From the NCBI GenBank assembly GCA_030407085.1, contig CM059587.1, positions 80,985,001 through 81,049,000 on the forward strand: DNA of 64,000 nt, in the 5' to 3' direction. Of the stretch, positions 37,943-49,786 are shown in pieces (within the stretch, counting starts at the first letter, position 1; each line of letters opens with the position of its first letter). Under the pieces are notes generated by a model that saw only the letters and a program-made list of their open reading frames with translations, made no database searches and was not told where the DNA came from. The translations under genes were made by a program, and so were the position numbers. This DNA comes from Trichopria drosophilae (Eukaryota; Arthropoda; Insecta; Hymenoptera; Diapriidae).

Positions 37943-38301
37943 CACAGAAAAAAAAGTCTTCAAATTGTTACATAGCAAATTAAGCACTGTAAAAGGCTTA
38001 ATTTCAGTCTAAAATTGAGCTAATTTTCTTAAATTAAGTCAATATTTGCGCTTAAAGTCTTACTTTCAGACGGCAAAATTTAATTTCAGTGGAGATTTAT
38101 GCTTAAAGAAAAATTGTTCGAGCTTGTCAGACCTAAGTTAGATAATTCTTATTTCGAACCTGAATATTGACTAAAAGTAAGTTTCCAAAACTAAAAACAA
38201 GATTTTAAGAGCAAATACTGACTTCAATTTTAGGCTGAAATTAAGCCTTTTACGGTGCTCAATTGAATATGTAACATTTTTAAGACTTTTTTTTAACTGT
38301 G
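37943..38301. mobile_element. Foldback MITE, CACAG...CTGTG ends
   Basis: CACAGAAAAAAAAGTCTT at the left mirrors AAGACTTTTTTTTAACTGTG at the right. GTAAAAGGCTTAATTTCAG (37990) mirrors CTGAAATTAAGCCTTTTAC (38235-38253). Nearly the whole 359 bp is palindromic. No coding capacity. Confidence 0.85.
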
Positions 38302-39165
38302 TTACTCAGTTTTTTATCATAACTATTCTGCATTAACATTTACTAAACGAGTTACAAAGTACTAACTAACAACAGTAAAATTAAGAACTTTTTACTATAA
38401 ATAAAGAAGTGAAGAAATGTTGACATGCGGCATTGGTTAATAGTTTTTGATTATGACCATAAAGTAGTAATTTGATGCACATTAAATAAAGCAAATCATT
38501 GATTACTTATTATTATTGTTCAGTAGTAATTTTTAGCTAATACTCTGGTAGAAATTCTGGATATGTTGTTTAGATCCAGTCCATTTTTTGGGCCAAGTTA
38601 AGTGGATTAGAACTACATATAGTAAAAATTCCTATAAATAGGTAATAATTAGAATTTCGCTACAAAACTGTCTAGATATTGGATAAAAAAATGGTTTAAA
38701 AATTGTTTATTGATTTGTTTAAAAATTCTGTTGTTGAGTATTTTCTATTTTTGAGATTGTGTAAATATAATTTTAGTTCCCTTCTTTACTATTTTCATAA
38801 TTTAATTCTGCTCTCGACTTTCAGAAACAGATTTTACTTCATCATCTACCATTTTTCACACTAAGGTATAACCACCTTAAATTACAAAAATGACAACTAA
38901 ATAATACAAATTTAATTGGGACAGTTGCATTGTATGGTTACTATTAGTGAACAGTTTAGCCTATTAATCTTTATACTTACCAGTTTGCACATAACAAATG
39001 TGACTAGTTTTCCATAAAAATGTAACAATTTCATGAATAGTATTTAGATGCCTTTTTAGATTTTCAGTTCCTGGATAAAATTACTCAAAATATTAAAAAC
39101 TAATTATCCATAATTTTTTCCAGTTTTTAGCCAATAACTTATTAGATAATATAAAAGACCTATGA
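38302..39165. other. AT-rich intronic DNA
   Basis: No gene or repeat that I can support. Confidence 0.35.
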
Positions 39166-39980
39166 CGGGCCAGTGTCAAAACAGCCGACAAATAAAAAAC
39201 TAACACAGCAGAAAACCCCGACAATCAAATATCCGTTTGTCAAAAAGCCGATATTCAAAAAAAGCAACACATTAGAAAAACGACGGTTAAATTGCCGACA
39301 AGAAATTTCATGTTTTTTCACGTGTACATCAACACATTGAAAACGTAGATAAATACTTGGAGAGCGGGGCAGAAAACCGACATATCAAACAAACTATATT
39401 TACATTATTTAATTATTGGCATTTTTTTGGCCGGGGAATAAAGTTCTGAAAATCAAAACGCCGAAAGGATCAAATTTCGATATTGCGAGAATCCAAGGTA
39501 TTTTAATTTGCTTTCTTTTTGCCAAATTTTCCAAGACAAAGTGAAGAAAATCACGCTGGAACCATGCTATATCGAAATTTTGGCCTTTCGGTATGTTGAT
39601 TTTCGGAACTTTGTTCCCCGGCTATTTTTTTCGGATTTTTGTCTGTCGGTTTTTTGTTTGTCGGTTTTTTTACTTATCAGTTATTCGATCCGTACCTAAA
39701 ACTTGTCGGCTTCTTTAAAGTAGGTTTTCTGACTTGTCATTTTCTTTTACTACTGTTTATTTGACATGTCAGTTTCTTGAATGTCGGTTTTTTAATTTGT
39801 AGTCTTTCAAAAAACCGACAAATCATAAAGCCGGCCGGTCTAAATACAAATATACAAATATAGACACATCGATATGCGGACACTCATTTTTTTGAAGTGT
39901 CGGTCTTTAATGTCGGCTTTTCGATTGTCGGTTTTTTTATCTGTCGGCCTTTTTATTATTTGGTCTTTTGACCAGGAACC
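39166..39980. mobile_element. FB-like foldback element with ~15-bp iterons, interrupted
   Basis: The left arm (39180-39310) is rich in CCGACA phrases (ACAGCCGACAAATAAAAAAC, ATTGCCGACAAG). The right arm (39630-39960) is rich in the complement (GTCTGTCGGTTTTTTGTTTG, ATTGTCGGTTTTTTTATCTG). Internal orientation switches again near 39810. A CCGGGG foldback (39431-39621) sits inside. Termini are less clear than in the 62921 copy. No transposase is present. Confidence 0.65.
39431..39621. repeat. CCGGGG foldback MITE, nested copy
   Basis: CCGGGGAATAAAGTTCTGAA at the left mirrors TTCGGAACTTTGTTCCCCGG at the right. It is homologous to 7959-8126 with about 26 extra bases near the centre. ATTTTTTT flanks both ends (39421 and 39623), consistent with an 8-9-bp target duplication. 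Its insertion in an FB-like element shows the relative age: the FB-like copy came first. Confidence 0.8.
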
Positions 39981-40559
39981 TCTTTATATATAAATATTAG
40001 TAGAATATTTTTCAAACCCGATACAATTTTTGGACTAATCAGAATTTGTAATGGTTTATTATTGAACGAAATTTACAAATTCATTGGATTCATTTGGTAT
40101 CGTTGCTTGAGAGGTTTTTGGGAACATTGATCACGAATTTGAGATTACTTTCCAATCATTTAAAATGGCGGATCCAGTATGGCGAACGAATTTTTAAAAT
40201 ATGATAGATCGGTACCCATAAATATCAGTTTTTTGTGAAATAAATAATTTGTCAAGTGTGACTTTCTGAAACTAAGGTATGCTTATCAGTTAACAAACAT
40301 TTGTAATGTTTAAAAGTCCGTTATTATGCAATAGTTAGGAAACATAAAAGCACGCCTTATACTTTTGGAATAAGTGTCAACATGTGAGATGCGCAGTAGC
40401 ACCTAATAAATGAGCGACACAGTAGCACATCAGTCTTTAAGGTTTCGTTACACCACATACATAATTATATTTGTAACAAGATTTTGATACTCCCCAAATG
40501 CTATTATTGCTGTAATTAAGGTCACGTAATAACGCGGATGCTGCTCTAACGGTTTTAAG
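39981..40559. other. AT-rich intronic DNA with one AAAATGGCGGATCC copy
   Basis: AAAATGGCGGATCCAGTATG at 40162-40181 is one of the best copies of the dispersed paired ATGGCG phrase. No gene. Confidence 0.4.
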
Positions 40560-41115
40560 GTCGTGCTGCAGCATATATGCCGTTACATTTTCACGAGAAC
40601 CAAAATCAATATCTTTGGTAATTGGAGAATACGCGCAACATCATCACTCACCGAACCCACCTATCAATCTGTGGAACGCAAACGTTTTCGCCGGAAAGCG
40701 ATCGAGGCGGGACGAAATTACGATTCCGGAAACGTGCTGAGGATTCAATTTGAATTTCGCATTTCCTAGAGGCGCTGGCGGCGTTATTGGTTTTGTCAAC
40801 TGTAAAATAAAGAATCAATCGGGAAACGAGGCATGTCGATCGAGGTCCAAAAAAAAAGAAGGGTGTGCTAAGGGAACGCTTGGTTAAACGATCCCCTTCA
40901 AGTTCCGACGGCTTAACAAGACCGACTTTGCAATGGACGTAAGCCACGCGACAAGAAACGACCCTCGCATCCTCGTTATTCGCCGTATAGAGCAGGGACG
41001 TTTCCGGAGACTCTAATGGACTACCGTTTCCGAAATATCGGTTAGCGTGTTTTTCAAATTGACACCGGGGGGAACAAAGGTTACGGGAGTCTGCATCCGA
41101 TGGCGATGCCACCAA
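40560..41115. other. GC-rich intronic island
   Basis: It holds the longest open frame of the window, 155 codons on the minus strand (40648-41115), plus an overlapping + frame. The predicted peptide is serine/arginine/asparagine-rich without domain, signal or membrane segment, and there is no promoter or splice evidence. I treat it as a composition-driven frame in a candidate conserved non-coding element. A real minus-strand exon cannot be fully excluded. Confidence 0.3.
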
Positions 41116-41993
41116 CCAAAATTTAGGATCAATTAACTTTTATGGCTCATCATGAAAATTCATACGAAACGACCCATGGTTGGATGGCATGAAATAATTA
41201 ATTCCATGTATGTAGAGTACGCACTAAATTATGAATGATGAATAATGGCAGATGAATAATTCGATCTGACATGGTTGGTCCATTAGTAAGGGGTTAGACT
41301 AATGCAACTTGATGAAATGTTATTTTCCATAGGTATTTTGTTATTTCTTCGGAGAAATAAAGATATTACATTTTCTGCCTAAACTAGTATGTTTGGACCC
41401 ACTTTGCTTCGTCCAAATAAAACATTCGTTTTGAAAACCTAATCAGTTCTGTTGTTAGTGCCATTCCGGATTTGTTCTCGGTGCTAACCGGTTTGGTTGC
41501 GACAACTGGACAGTTTGGTCGGAATCAACAGACATATCTACATACTCATAGTTCTATCTTTTGGTAATTATCTAACCTATTTTTAGCCTGGTTGCTTGAA
41601 TCAAGAGCAAGTATTGACATAATTCAGTAACCGATCCCTATTTTGAGTATTCTTCAAGTCAGTATACCAAATAGTTACACACCAATGTTTAGTTTGATCC
41701 TATTTTGCCTTCATTACTAGCTAGTGTGTTTATATGAGTGTGTTTCAAAAGTGTATTTCAATTGGCTATGACAGCTTATTTGAAAAAAAGTTTCTTGTAA
41801 CAGAATTTGTTGCATTGTTTGGCATGATACTTATTTGTATTTACAATGCCTATTCTATCTTTACTGTGCTTAGAAGTCCATTATTATATGAATACCCACC
41901 TTCGTCTATATAATTTGTGACGGAAACATTTCCCATGGATTCTACTTTAGCATACAGTAGTTGTTTCTTCAGAGGAATATGTAAAATTTTTTA
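41116..41993. other. AT-rich intronic DNA
   Basis: The stretch at 41470-41520 (ACCGGTTTGGTTGCGACAAC...CAGTTTGGTC) resembles part of the ~190-bp satellite monomer at 53936-54918 and may be a stray unit. No gene. Confidence 0.35.
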
Positions 41994-41995
41994 TA

Positions 41996-42511
41996 CACTG
42001 AGAGAAATTATTTACTAATAGTTAATGTAAGCTTATTTTGAGGCTCTTGCATTAAATGTAAAGTTATAACAGTAACTGTAAAGTCAAAAATGCCAGGTAA
42101 TTTTGAGATGAAAATATCAGGACTTTCCTGTAATGTTATTGTATATTAACTCGTATATTTTAACATTCTATGAGCATTCGTTAACTGTTAATAAATCCTA
42201 CATTAAATTCTATCCTTTGAACTGCGCATGTCAACAATGTGTCGAAAAATTCGTAGAAAATCGAATGACTTTGCGTGCGTATGTTTGTTTATCTCGGTTT
42301 CGGTGAAACTGTAAGCGCGTAAATGTACATGTCACGTAATAATCCTAACATTAATATTTAAAATTATTATATTAACTATTAACATAACATATTTAAACGA
42401 ATCTCAGATTACGGAAACTTCAGGATAAAGTACCTTAAGATCAAAATCTAAATTCTGTTAGCTTTACTGTGAAGCTATTACATTAACTGTAAACAAATAT
42501 TTCTCTCAGTA
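41996..42511. mobile_element. Mariner-like MITE, CACTGAGAGAAAT ends
   Basis: CACTGAGAGAAATTATTTAC and AGTTAATGTAAGC at the left mirror TACATTAACTGTAAAC and ATTTCTCTCAGTA at the right. TA precedes the left end; the right flank is CA. The ends match the 12762 family. Non-autonomous, 516 bp. Confidence 0.75.
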
Positions 42512-45500
42512 CATGCTCGAAATATGGCAAAATATTAATCTACTTTCAATAAACGATCCAAAATCCTTAATTCATGTGATCATCAACGGAATTTTTGTAA
42601 AAAATCTCGATAAAACATAAACTTGATTGTACTTTTTAATATAAGCAGATTATGATCAAGAAAGATCAATACAAGACCTAACCTAACCTAACAAATAAAT
42701 GTTACAAAAACACATTTTCCACTGATTTTTCGAGAAATGTCATATATTTGCGTTCAATAAAAAATTAGGTAGGAAATGAATGTTTGATGGATGCAACATT
42801 GTACGTTTACAAAGACTATTCTATGACCGACCTACATATGTCAGAGGTTCGTGAACACAAATGTACGTTGTTTCATAGGTAAACTCCATTACATATTGTT
42901 TATAAAACTAGGACGTATATCGAACCACGGCATCGACGGCCTCGACAATGGCCAAGAAATGTATCAAAACTCCAGGTCGCCTATCGACATCAGCTCCATA
43001 TTTTTCTTTTATGACTTGTAACCAATGAATCTACTGTAGATTTTCATAGTATGTAAATTTGCAAATTACCTGGAGCGAAGCACGTCCTGATTAAATGATA
43101 AATCAAACTAAAATAAATCAGTTAAAACGATACCGTAAGGAGACGTTTAATAAATTGCAGATAAAATGTTTGGAATATAAATTTGCTTATCTTAAATGAA
43201 AAAATTGAGATATGGTTAATTTACTTTTAGTAAGATACAAATTGCTAAATTTTGTTTTGTAGAATATGTACATAATCTACGTCTCTCCTACATGATAATT
43301 AAGCTAATAAAACATTTCGATGCTAACGAATAGTCTTATTAAAATTCTATCTTTTTAACAAATTTCTGAATGGTTTAATTTGTTAATTCGAACGTAACGA
43401 GGCATGGTTTAATATACAATTTGTATTTATTATTTCGGCAAGTAAGTCTACAAAAAAAGTAGAAACAATATATTATAACATAATTCACAAAATAGACAAA
43501 AGCTACTATCAAAATATCCAAAAATATGTAGTACATTATGTAACTAGGGAGCAAAAGAATATTTTGCGCTCCTAGTGTGAGAAACTTGTTTTCTGCTCCC
43601 CGATAAAATTGTTTTTATTATGATCAAATATACAGTTTTTTACATTTTTCGAAAATTACATACACATCAGAAATTCCAATAAACTATTTCGTAAAAATCT
43701 ATTTATCGCAGTATTATGGATATTTATAAAATAGTTAAATAAAATAATAAAATGTTTGAAAACTCTTAGGAATTTTTCTCTCTAGTTGCACAATGTACCA
43801 TTTCAAAATGACTAGTGGTACTCTTAAGATCAACTAAATACAAAATTCACAATAATATAAAAAATATGAAATTACAATTTCATTAAAATCACCTCCATTA
43901 ATTATGAAGATGTTGTGAAGGAATAAACGAGATACGTTATGTCTGCATGGGTGTTCGGAATGTTAAAATAATTAGTAACTGTGTGTAATTACTCTCAACT
44001 AATTTCTACAAAAGTACATCGTCAGCAAATCATTCAACCATACTCAAGGAAACTCAGCATAATTGTTTACATACAATTATTTACAACTAACAGAATATAT
44101 ATTTAGTAAAATGAAATGTTATTTTACGTGCTTATTAATTAATTTATTGACAAATACAAAATTAATGAAAATTAAGCAGCATTGATGTAACATTTGTAAA
44201 GCAAATATTGTTTATATTTTATAAAATTATGAAAATCTTTGAGTTTTTAATCGATATTAGTTTAACATTTCGTCGTTTTATTTTCATTAAATTGGGAATT
44301 ACAATTCCCAATACAAATTATTCATAATTTATAAATTTTAAGAACAATTAAATAAAATCATTTGTCAATTAAAGAACAAATTTCGTGTTATGGTCCTCAA
44401 AATATTATCAAAATAAACGTGGAGGTTTTATATTAAATTCGTGATTATAATCGTACTAAAACAATATTTTATTTACTCAGAATATATTTAGTAAATTTAG
44501 AATAATTTAGAGGGAAAGAACGCGTGATCGCCGTCGAAAAACTTTGTGCATCCGACTAAAAGCGCGATTGCAAAGTTTCGAGGCGAATTTTCAATTTTGA
44601 TAATTTTGACAATTTTTTACTCGAGAACGGCTGCTCTGATTGAGAAAAATAATACGAGTATTTTGATTCCAAATTTCACGTTGAATAAGGTAATATTTTT
44701 TATTTTTTCTGAATCGCTATTTTTAAGTTTACGGTCCGCCATATTAGATCCGCCATTTGGAATTTTAATAAGTTATTATGAACTTAGATCTAATTATCCT
44801 GAGAGTTCATAAAAATATTGAATAAAGAGGGTTGAATCTTATACAGTGACTATAAAGCTGTGTAAACGTTATTTTAACTCATCACGGCAGCCATCTTGAA
44901 AATCAATTATATGAGCTAATTTTGCTAATGTGTATCCAATCTGTTGCCACGAAACTGACAAAAGTTTTTTTTTCCCGCTAATACTTCGATTATACTTCAA
45001 AAGTGCACATTTCTGTGATTTTTCAATAATTTCGGGCATTCCGACGCCATTTTGGATCGGTTAACAATAAGAATCAAAATATCTAAAAATATATTTTCGA
45101 GCTACAACCTTCGTGTCCCGCATCCTGATGGGTTAGAATGTTCTTAAGGACCTACAACATAGTTCAAAAAATTCCTTAAAAAAACAAATCGAAAATGAGT
45201 GTTTTTCTTTGTTGATTGTTAAAAATAAACTATTTGCTGTCATTTATTGATAAATTTGGCTATGCCATTCGAAAGATGAGACTTTTTTACAGAAGAATAT
45301 GTATCCCAATATTTTTTCCACACTGCATATAATTGAAAGGCACGGGCTTGAAGTTGACGTTAAAATTTTGGCCATTTGAGCGTTAATGTGTTAAAAGAGA
45401 TCATACTGTGTCTCAGAAACGACACTTTTCTCAGTGTAAGGACTGCAACATTATACATTACAAATTATTACAAATTATACACATTATAAATTTAATTTTA

Positions 45501-45556
45501 AGGACAAAAAAATAAGATTGAAAAATTGAAAAAAAAATGATATTTTTTGTTTTTAG
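42512..45556. other. AT-rich intronic DNA upstream of the second exon
   Basis: No gene. Items seen: CCTAACCTAACCTAAC (42681-42696), three TTAGG-type units; a hairpin-like CTAGGGAGCAAAAG/CTTTTGC-type phrase near 43546-43577; the palindrome ATTGGGAATT-ACAATTCCCAAT (44294-44315); and reverse copies of the ATGGCGG phrase at 44736-44762 and 45043-45060. The 88-codon frame at 44546-44812 overlaps the latter repeat and is not supported. Confidence 0.4.
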
Positions 45557-45748
45557 AGAGACGAGCCTCTACCGAGTCTCCCAGTGCCGAACCTGGAATC
45601 TACGATGGAGAAATACTTGGCCCAAGTTGAAGCAGTTGCACCAAATCATCTAGAAAAGACTCGATCCTTAGTTAAAGCATTCCTGGCTGGGCCAGCTCCA
45701 AAATTGCAGCAGCGTCTCCTTGATCGCAGGCAATCTGTAACCAATTGG
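45557..45748 (+). CDS. ChAT: Choline acetyltransferase-like exon with acyltransferase signature (partial gene)
   Basis: Exon of 64 codons, phase 0 at both ends, between TTTTTGTTTTTAG and TGG|GTAAGT. It reads RDEPLPSLPVPNLESTMEKY at the start and LQQRLLDRRQSVTNW at the end. LPSLPVPNLESTMEKY fits the choline/carnitine acyltransferase signature 1 ([LI]-P-x-[LVP]-P-[IVTA]-P...). The following heptad-like helix, LQQ(R/K)LL(D/E)RR and terminal NW are the usual start of the N-terminal domain. The catalytic His and the CoA and substrate sites lie in later exons, not in this window. Joined to 18356-18447 it gives about 94 residues of a protein usually 600-750 long. Carnitine acetyltransferase is the main alternative; the N-terminal extension in the previous exon favours ChAT. 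The acceptor is AGAGAG-ambiguous by two bases, but only the first AG keeps this phase. Confidence 0.9.
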
Positions 45749-45858
45749 GTAAGTCAATCATTTCAATTTCAAAATTTAGACCCAGTACATGAAAATCCAC
45801 CGTTACAACGCGTAGGAAATATTATTGCAAAATTTCATTATTTCAATTAAGGCAGATC

Positions 45859-46213
45859 TAAAGTGCTCCGCTGATAAGATAGGAATTTACGCTGAAAATC
45901 GAAAATTAAAAATGTCTGAATCAATTTGTCCAAATTCGGATTATGTAAGGGTAATGCTCGTTACTATTTACGGCCAATTAATGATTGCCACAGAAATTGG
46001 TTAGGAATTGAACTAGAACTATTGGAAATAGGTGATTTTTATTTATTTTCAATAACTCTATGTCAATTCCTATTTAATTTATTTGGATTTCTGTAAAAGT
46101 CCGGACGTAGAAAGTAGAATTACCCTTACAGAGACCGAATTTTGGAAAATCGATTCAGACATTTTCAATTTACGTTTTTCAACGTAAATTGCTACCTTAT
46201 CGATGGACTACTG
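45859..46213. mobile_element. Long-arm foldback just downstream of the exon
   Basis: AGGAATTTACGCTGAAAATC and AAAATGTCTGAATC on the left mirror GATTCAGACATTTTC and AACGTAAATTGCTACCTTAT on the right. TATGTAAGGGTAAT mirrors ATTACCCTTACAGAG. Pairing continues inward through CAGAAAT/ATTTCTG, giving arms of about 150-160 bp around a centre near 46036. It begins about 110 bp after the splice donor. In pre-mRNA it would form a long hairpin. Confidence 0.85.
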
Positions 46214-47889
46214 TAGGACCCTCTGAAAGAAATACACTAACTAAATCTTCGAATAATGTAGATATATACAACTATTATATAAAATATTGCTTAATGAAAT
46301 AATTATTATTCAATGAAAACTAATGAAAAATAATATCAAAAATATTGATCACATATTTTGCATCGGTTATTTCTTAATTTACTTTCTATTTTTGTACATT
46401 TTATTTTTTTCTTTTTAATGATTTTTATCAGTTTTACTCGTCAATTAACTGACTGTCGAAGTTATTTAAATAAAAAGCTGAAACTGGTGACGTTCGGGAA
46501 TGAATATTCATAACTTTAATTTATCAAATCAAACTGTCCTTCACTAAAATGCTATCGATATTTTGGTAAAAACCGATGAATTTTTTATTTCAAATCTGGA
46601 TGCAAAATGTCATATGCAAATTTACTATCACCTGAAGAAAAATTAAGAAGACACAATGTATGTGGACAAAAGATATTTGATAAATGAAACTTCGCTGTTG
46701 TAGTAAACTGATTTAGAAATGTAATGAAATATGTTTAATTTTTTGACTTTGATATAATTATATATGCTTTGTAAATCAAGGAAAATATATTGTCAATTAC
46801 TATCTTGCAGCATTTTGAACATATCTTTACGATGCAATTACTTGTTTAAATCTACCAATTTCCATCATTTGTTTGTATATAATGTTCTTATCCTTTATGA
46901 CAAGAAGAATAGTTGATTTAATTATAAAAAATGTGGTCAGTGCACAATAAGTTACAAGAGCACATGCATTTTTACTAAAACAACGCGGTTAATTAAACTG
47001 CTTGAACGTAGTCTATTATACAACGAATTTATTATAGGAATGAATGTAGATAAATCTATATTATGTAACACACTAAAAATTTAAGTCCAAAAGAGTAAAA
47101 ATCCATGGGTTGAACCCGGAATGAGTTTTTAATCTGTAGGAGTAATTTTTCATATGAATGATTTAATACACAGGATTAAAGTGTACCCTAAAAAAATCAA
47201 ATATTACTACTCTTGAATACTCTTTACTATTCTTTATTAGTTTCAGCAAGTTATTCCAACTGCTTTAGAGTCTTAAATTATTTTTTTGATTTAGCAGAAA
47301 ACTAATTAAATTTAAAAAATTTGATCTACTATTTTCTGTTTTTTTTTCTTATGTAAATGAAATTACTTTGGATGATTCTAAATGGTAATTGTTTATCGTT
47401 ATTCCCAGAAGTTTGTCCAACTATTATAAAATGATTACATAGTAACTCTACTCCATAAAACCATCATTAAAAAACTCAGATGAAATTAGGTCTTAACTAC
47501 GACCACATCTACATAGATACCTCTAGATTAAATACAGATTTTACTAGATTATTACATAAAATTATATCTTTAGCAACATCTATCAAGGTCTAGAAGTATC
47601 ATGATCTTGCGTTAGATCTACTTTAATCAAATTATATTTTCAGTTTTCACATGGTTTCGTTACTAATTTTTTTAGTAAATTGGATTGAGAGGTTAAACTG
47701 TAAAAATTGAGCTCAAGTGTTGAACCTTATTAACACATAATTCTTTAATAAGTCTGCTGATATTGAATCTTTCAGAAATGTTTCCTTACCCTCTAATGAA
47801 CATGAATTTCCAAATTCACATTATACTAAATATCACTGATACTAAACACTTATAGAGAAATTTGCCAAAAATCGATAGTCCAGAATAAT
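46214..47889. other. AT-rich intronic DNA
   Basis: No gene, RNA gene or repeat that I can support. Confidence 0.4.
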
Positions 47890-48110
47890 GCAACGACGTT
47901 TGGAAGATAACGAAGATGTAAAAGTCCTTCTCGTATCCATAATGTATACAACGAAAACTCTCTCACCCCGAGTTTATTAAAATTTCACTACGGGGATTCC
48001 GTCTATCGAAATAAAGAGACAGTGCCTTGGGGGTTCCCCGACTAAGTGGTGCAACACCATTTTGGTTTCAGTCCTCGCGCCCTAGAGAGACAAAGCCATG
48101 GTCGAACTTT
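47890..48110. other. Higher-GC intronic block
   Basis: Complex sequence with TTTGGTTTCAG before CCTCGCGCCCTAGAG, which could mimic an acceptor. The downstream frame closes quickly and shows no acyltransferase residues. Candidate conserved non-coding element. Confidence 0.3.
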
Positions 48111-49170
48111 TTACCATCATCGTTAAAAATATATTCAAAGACAACGTGAATATGTATTTTTTGCTTTAAACTTATTATTCATCAGCTGTTTGTGATATAA
48201 TTATGATTTACTAATATCGTGTTAGTACGACAATAGAGGACCCTTACCATGTTTTTAAATATTCACTTCATAAAGATTGCAGTACGGTCAGCAAATACCA
48301 ATGTTTTCAATATTTTTATATACGATACGCAGTAATACAAAAAAGAAAAATAAACTTGTAATGTCAGAAACTGAATGCTACTTTGGCAGCATAAGCATCA
48401 TAATCATTTGCTACTTATTTTGTATTCTCCATCATAATGACTGCTTTTGTAAATCTTTTAACTTTCTAAATGTCTTCATTGTCCTGTCAACGTCCTCAGA
48501 CACTTGCGGACGCATCCTCATCATTACATTTTCTATTTTTTGGCCCTACCCATAGTACATCCACGTGCGGACATCATCAGGTCTTTAGGATGTCCAAATG
48601 GCCACATTTATAGCCTTCTTAACTTCCACAATGCCACCAACATCATAAGGACGTCCTCAGACAAATGATAATAATAGTCATAATAATCGACTTTATTCCT
48701 TATATCAAGAATACACTATATACATCAGAGAACTTATTTACTAACCAAATATGTATAAGCAAAAGGCGAGACACAGCACCACTAAGCTGTTTTACAGTCT
48801 GACAGTGTAGTGTAATTTTAATTTCTTTCGAGTAGTAAAGGCCTGCATTCTGAAGGCGGATTTAAGACAATTTACTCTCTTACACGAATAATCTTCTTAC
48901 TCCAACATGTTCATATACACCAAATAAAATCAAAATAACAAAAAACGAACCAATTATATTTGAAGGTTAAGGTGATAGCCTCTGCTCAATAACTACACCT
49001 ATCTACAATGATTCTTTTTCCCCAATTCACGGAAAAGCTATAGCTATGTTAGACACACGTATAACAGAAATGTCCATGTATGGCTAATTCAAGAAAATAT
49101 TTAGGTTTAGGTAATAGAGTATACGTCTGCCTGAAACTACCAAACCGTTATTTCCGTGTTTCATGGTGAA
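48111..49170. other. AT-rich intronic DNA with a short GTCCTCAGAC repeat
   Basis: ACGTCCTCAGACA occurs at 48490 and 48650, with GCGGACGCATCCTCATCAT and GCGGACATCATC phrases between, perhaps a decayed repeat. The 92-codon frame at 48277-48555 has no domain. Confidence 0.35.
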
Positions 49171-49383
49171 TGAAACATAGCGCACGCTTCTACAGACATT
49201 TCTATAGTTCATGACACAGTCATTCGAACAAAATACAGATTCATTCGTTTCTTGTCACAACTACACTTAAACAGATTAGGGATCAGATGAGTATTGTTAT
49301 CAACATAATGAACAAACATACCTTTTACCGACTGGTTGAGTCACGAACTATAGAAATTTCTGTAGAAGCCCACGCAATGTTCA
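49171..49383. mobile_element. Foldback repeat, ~54-bp arms
   Basis: GCTTCTACAGACATTTCTAT followed by AGTTCATGACACAG on the left mirrors TGAGTCACGAACTATAG and AAATTTCTGTAGAAGC on the right, separated by ~104 bp. Weak similarity continues outward, so the element may be larger. Confidence 0.7.
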
Positions 49384-49786
49384 AAGCACCACAACCGGAA
49401 GAAATTAGAATTAGGTAACATAAATGGCTTAATAAAATCTGTTTAGCATACAAAACACGTGTATCGTAGAAAGAAAACAATGTGTAACGTAATTATTGCC
49501 TTTCCAAGGTACTTATTATTGCACTCCACAGAGGTCGTTGCAGTAAAAATGATAAAATTCTTCTTCTCTAAAGAAACCGTGTATTCCATTTTTTGACAAA
49601 TTGATCCGCCAGGCGGCAGCAGTATAAGTTGATAGTGTCATGGCCGCTCACTACTGCGCTTGAATAAATATTGCTGTGTGCACCTGTGTGTAATTTACAG
49701 ACATCATACATAACCTCACACGCTGGTTTTTTCGTGGTGTCTTTGTAAGCTTCGATAACGATATTTCAATTCTCTTTATATATACA

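Larger units (their letters stand above)
18448..45556 (+). other. 27.1-kb intron of the ChAT-like gene
   Basis: It runs from GTAAGT at 18448 to TTTTTAG at 45556. The intron is phase 0 and joins ...NSPCPTL to RDEPLPSLPVP. It contains no supported nested gene. Its contents are AT-rich DNA, many MITEs and foldbacks, and several higher-complexity blocks listed separately. Intron identity is inferred from compatible splice sites, phase and protein-family order. A further small exon within it cannot be excluded. Confidence 0.65.

Noticed and set aside
40648..41115. 155-codon minus-strand frame, the longest in the window
   Set aside because: No domain, signal or splice context; it lies in a GC-rich island where frames on both strands overlap. 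Not called as a gene.
48070..48173. TTTGGTTTCAG as an acceptor for a new exon
   Set aside because: The frame after it is short and does not resemble the acyltransferase.
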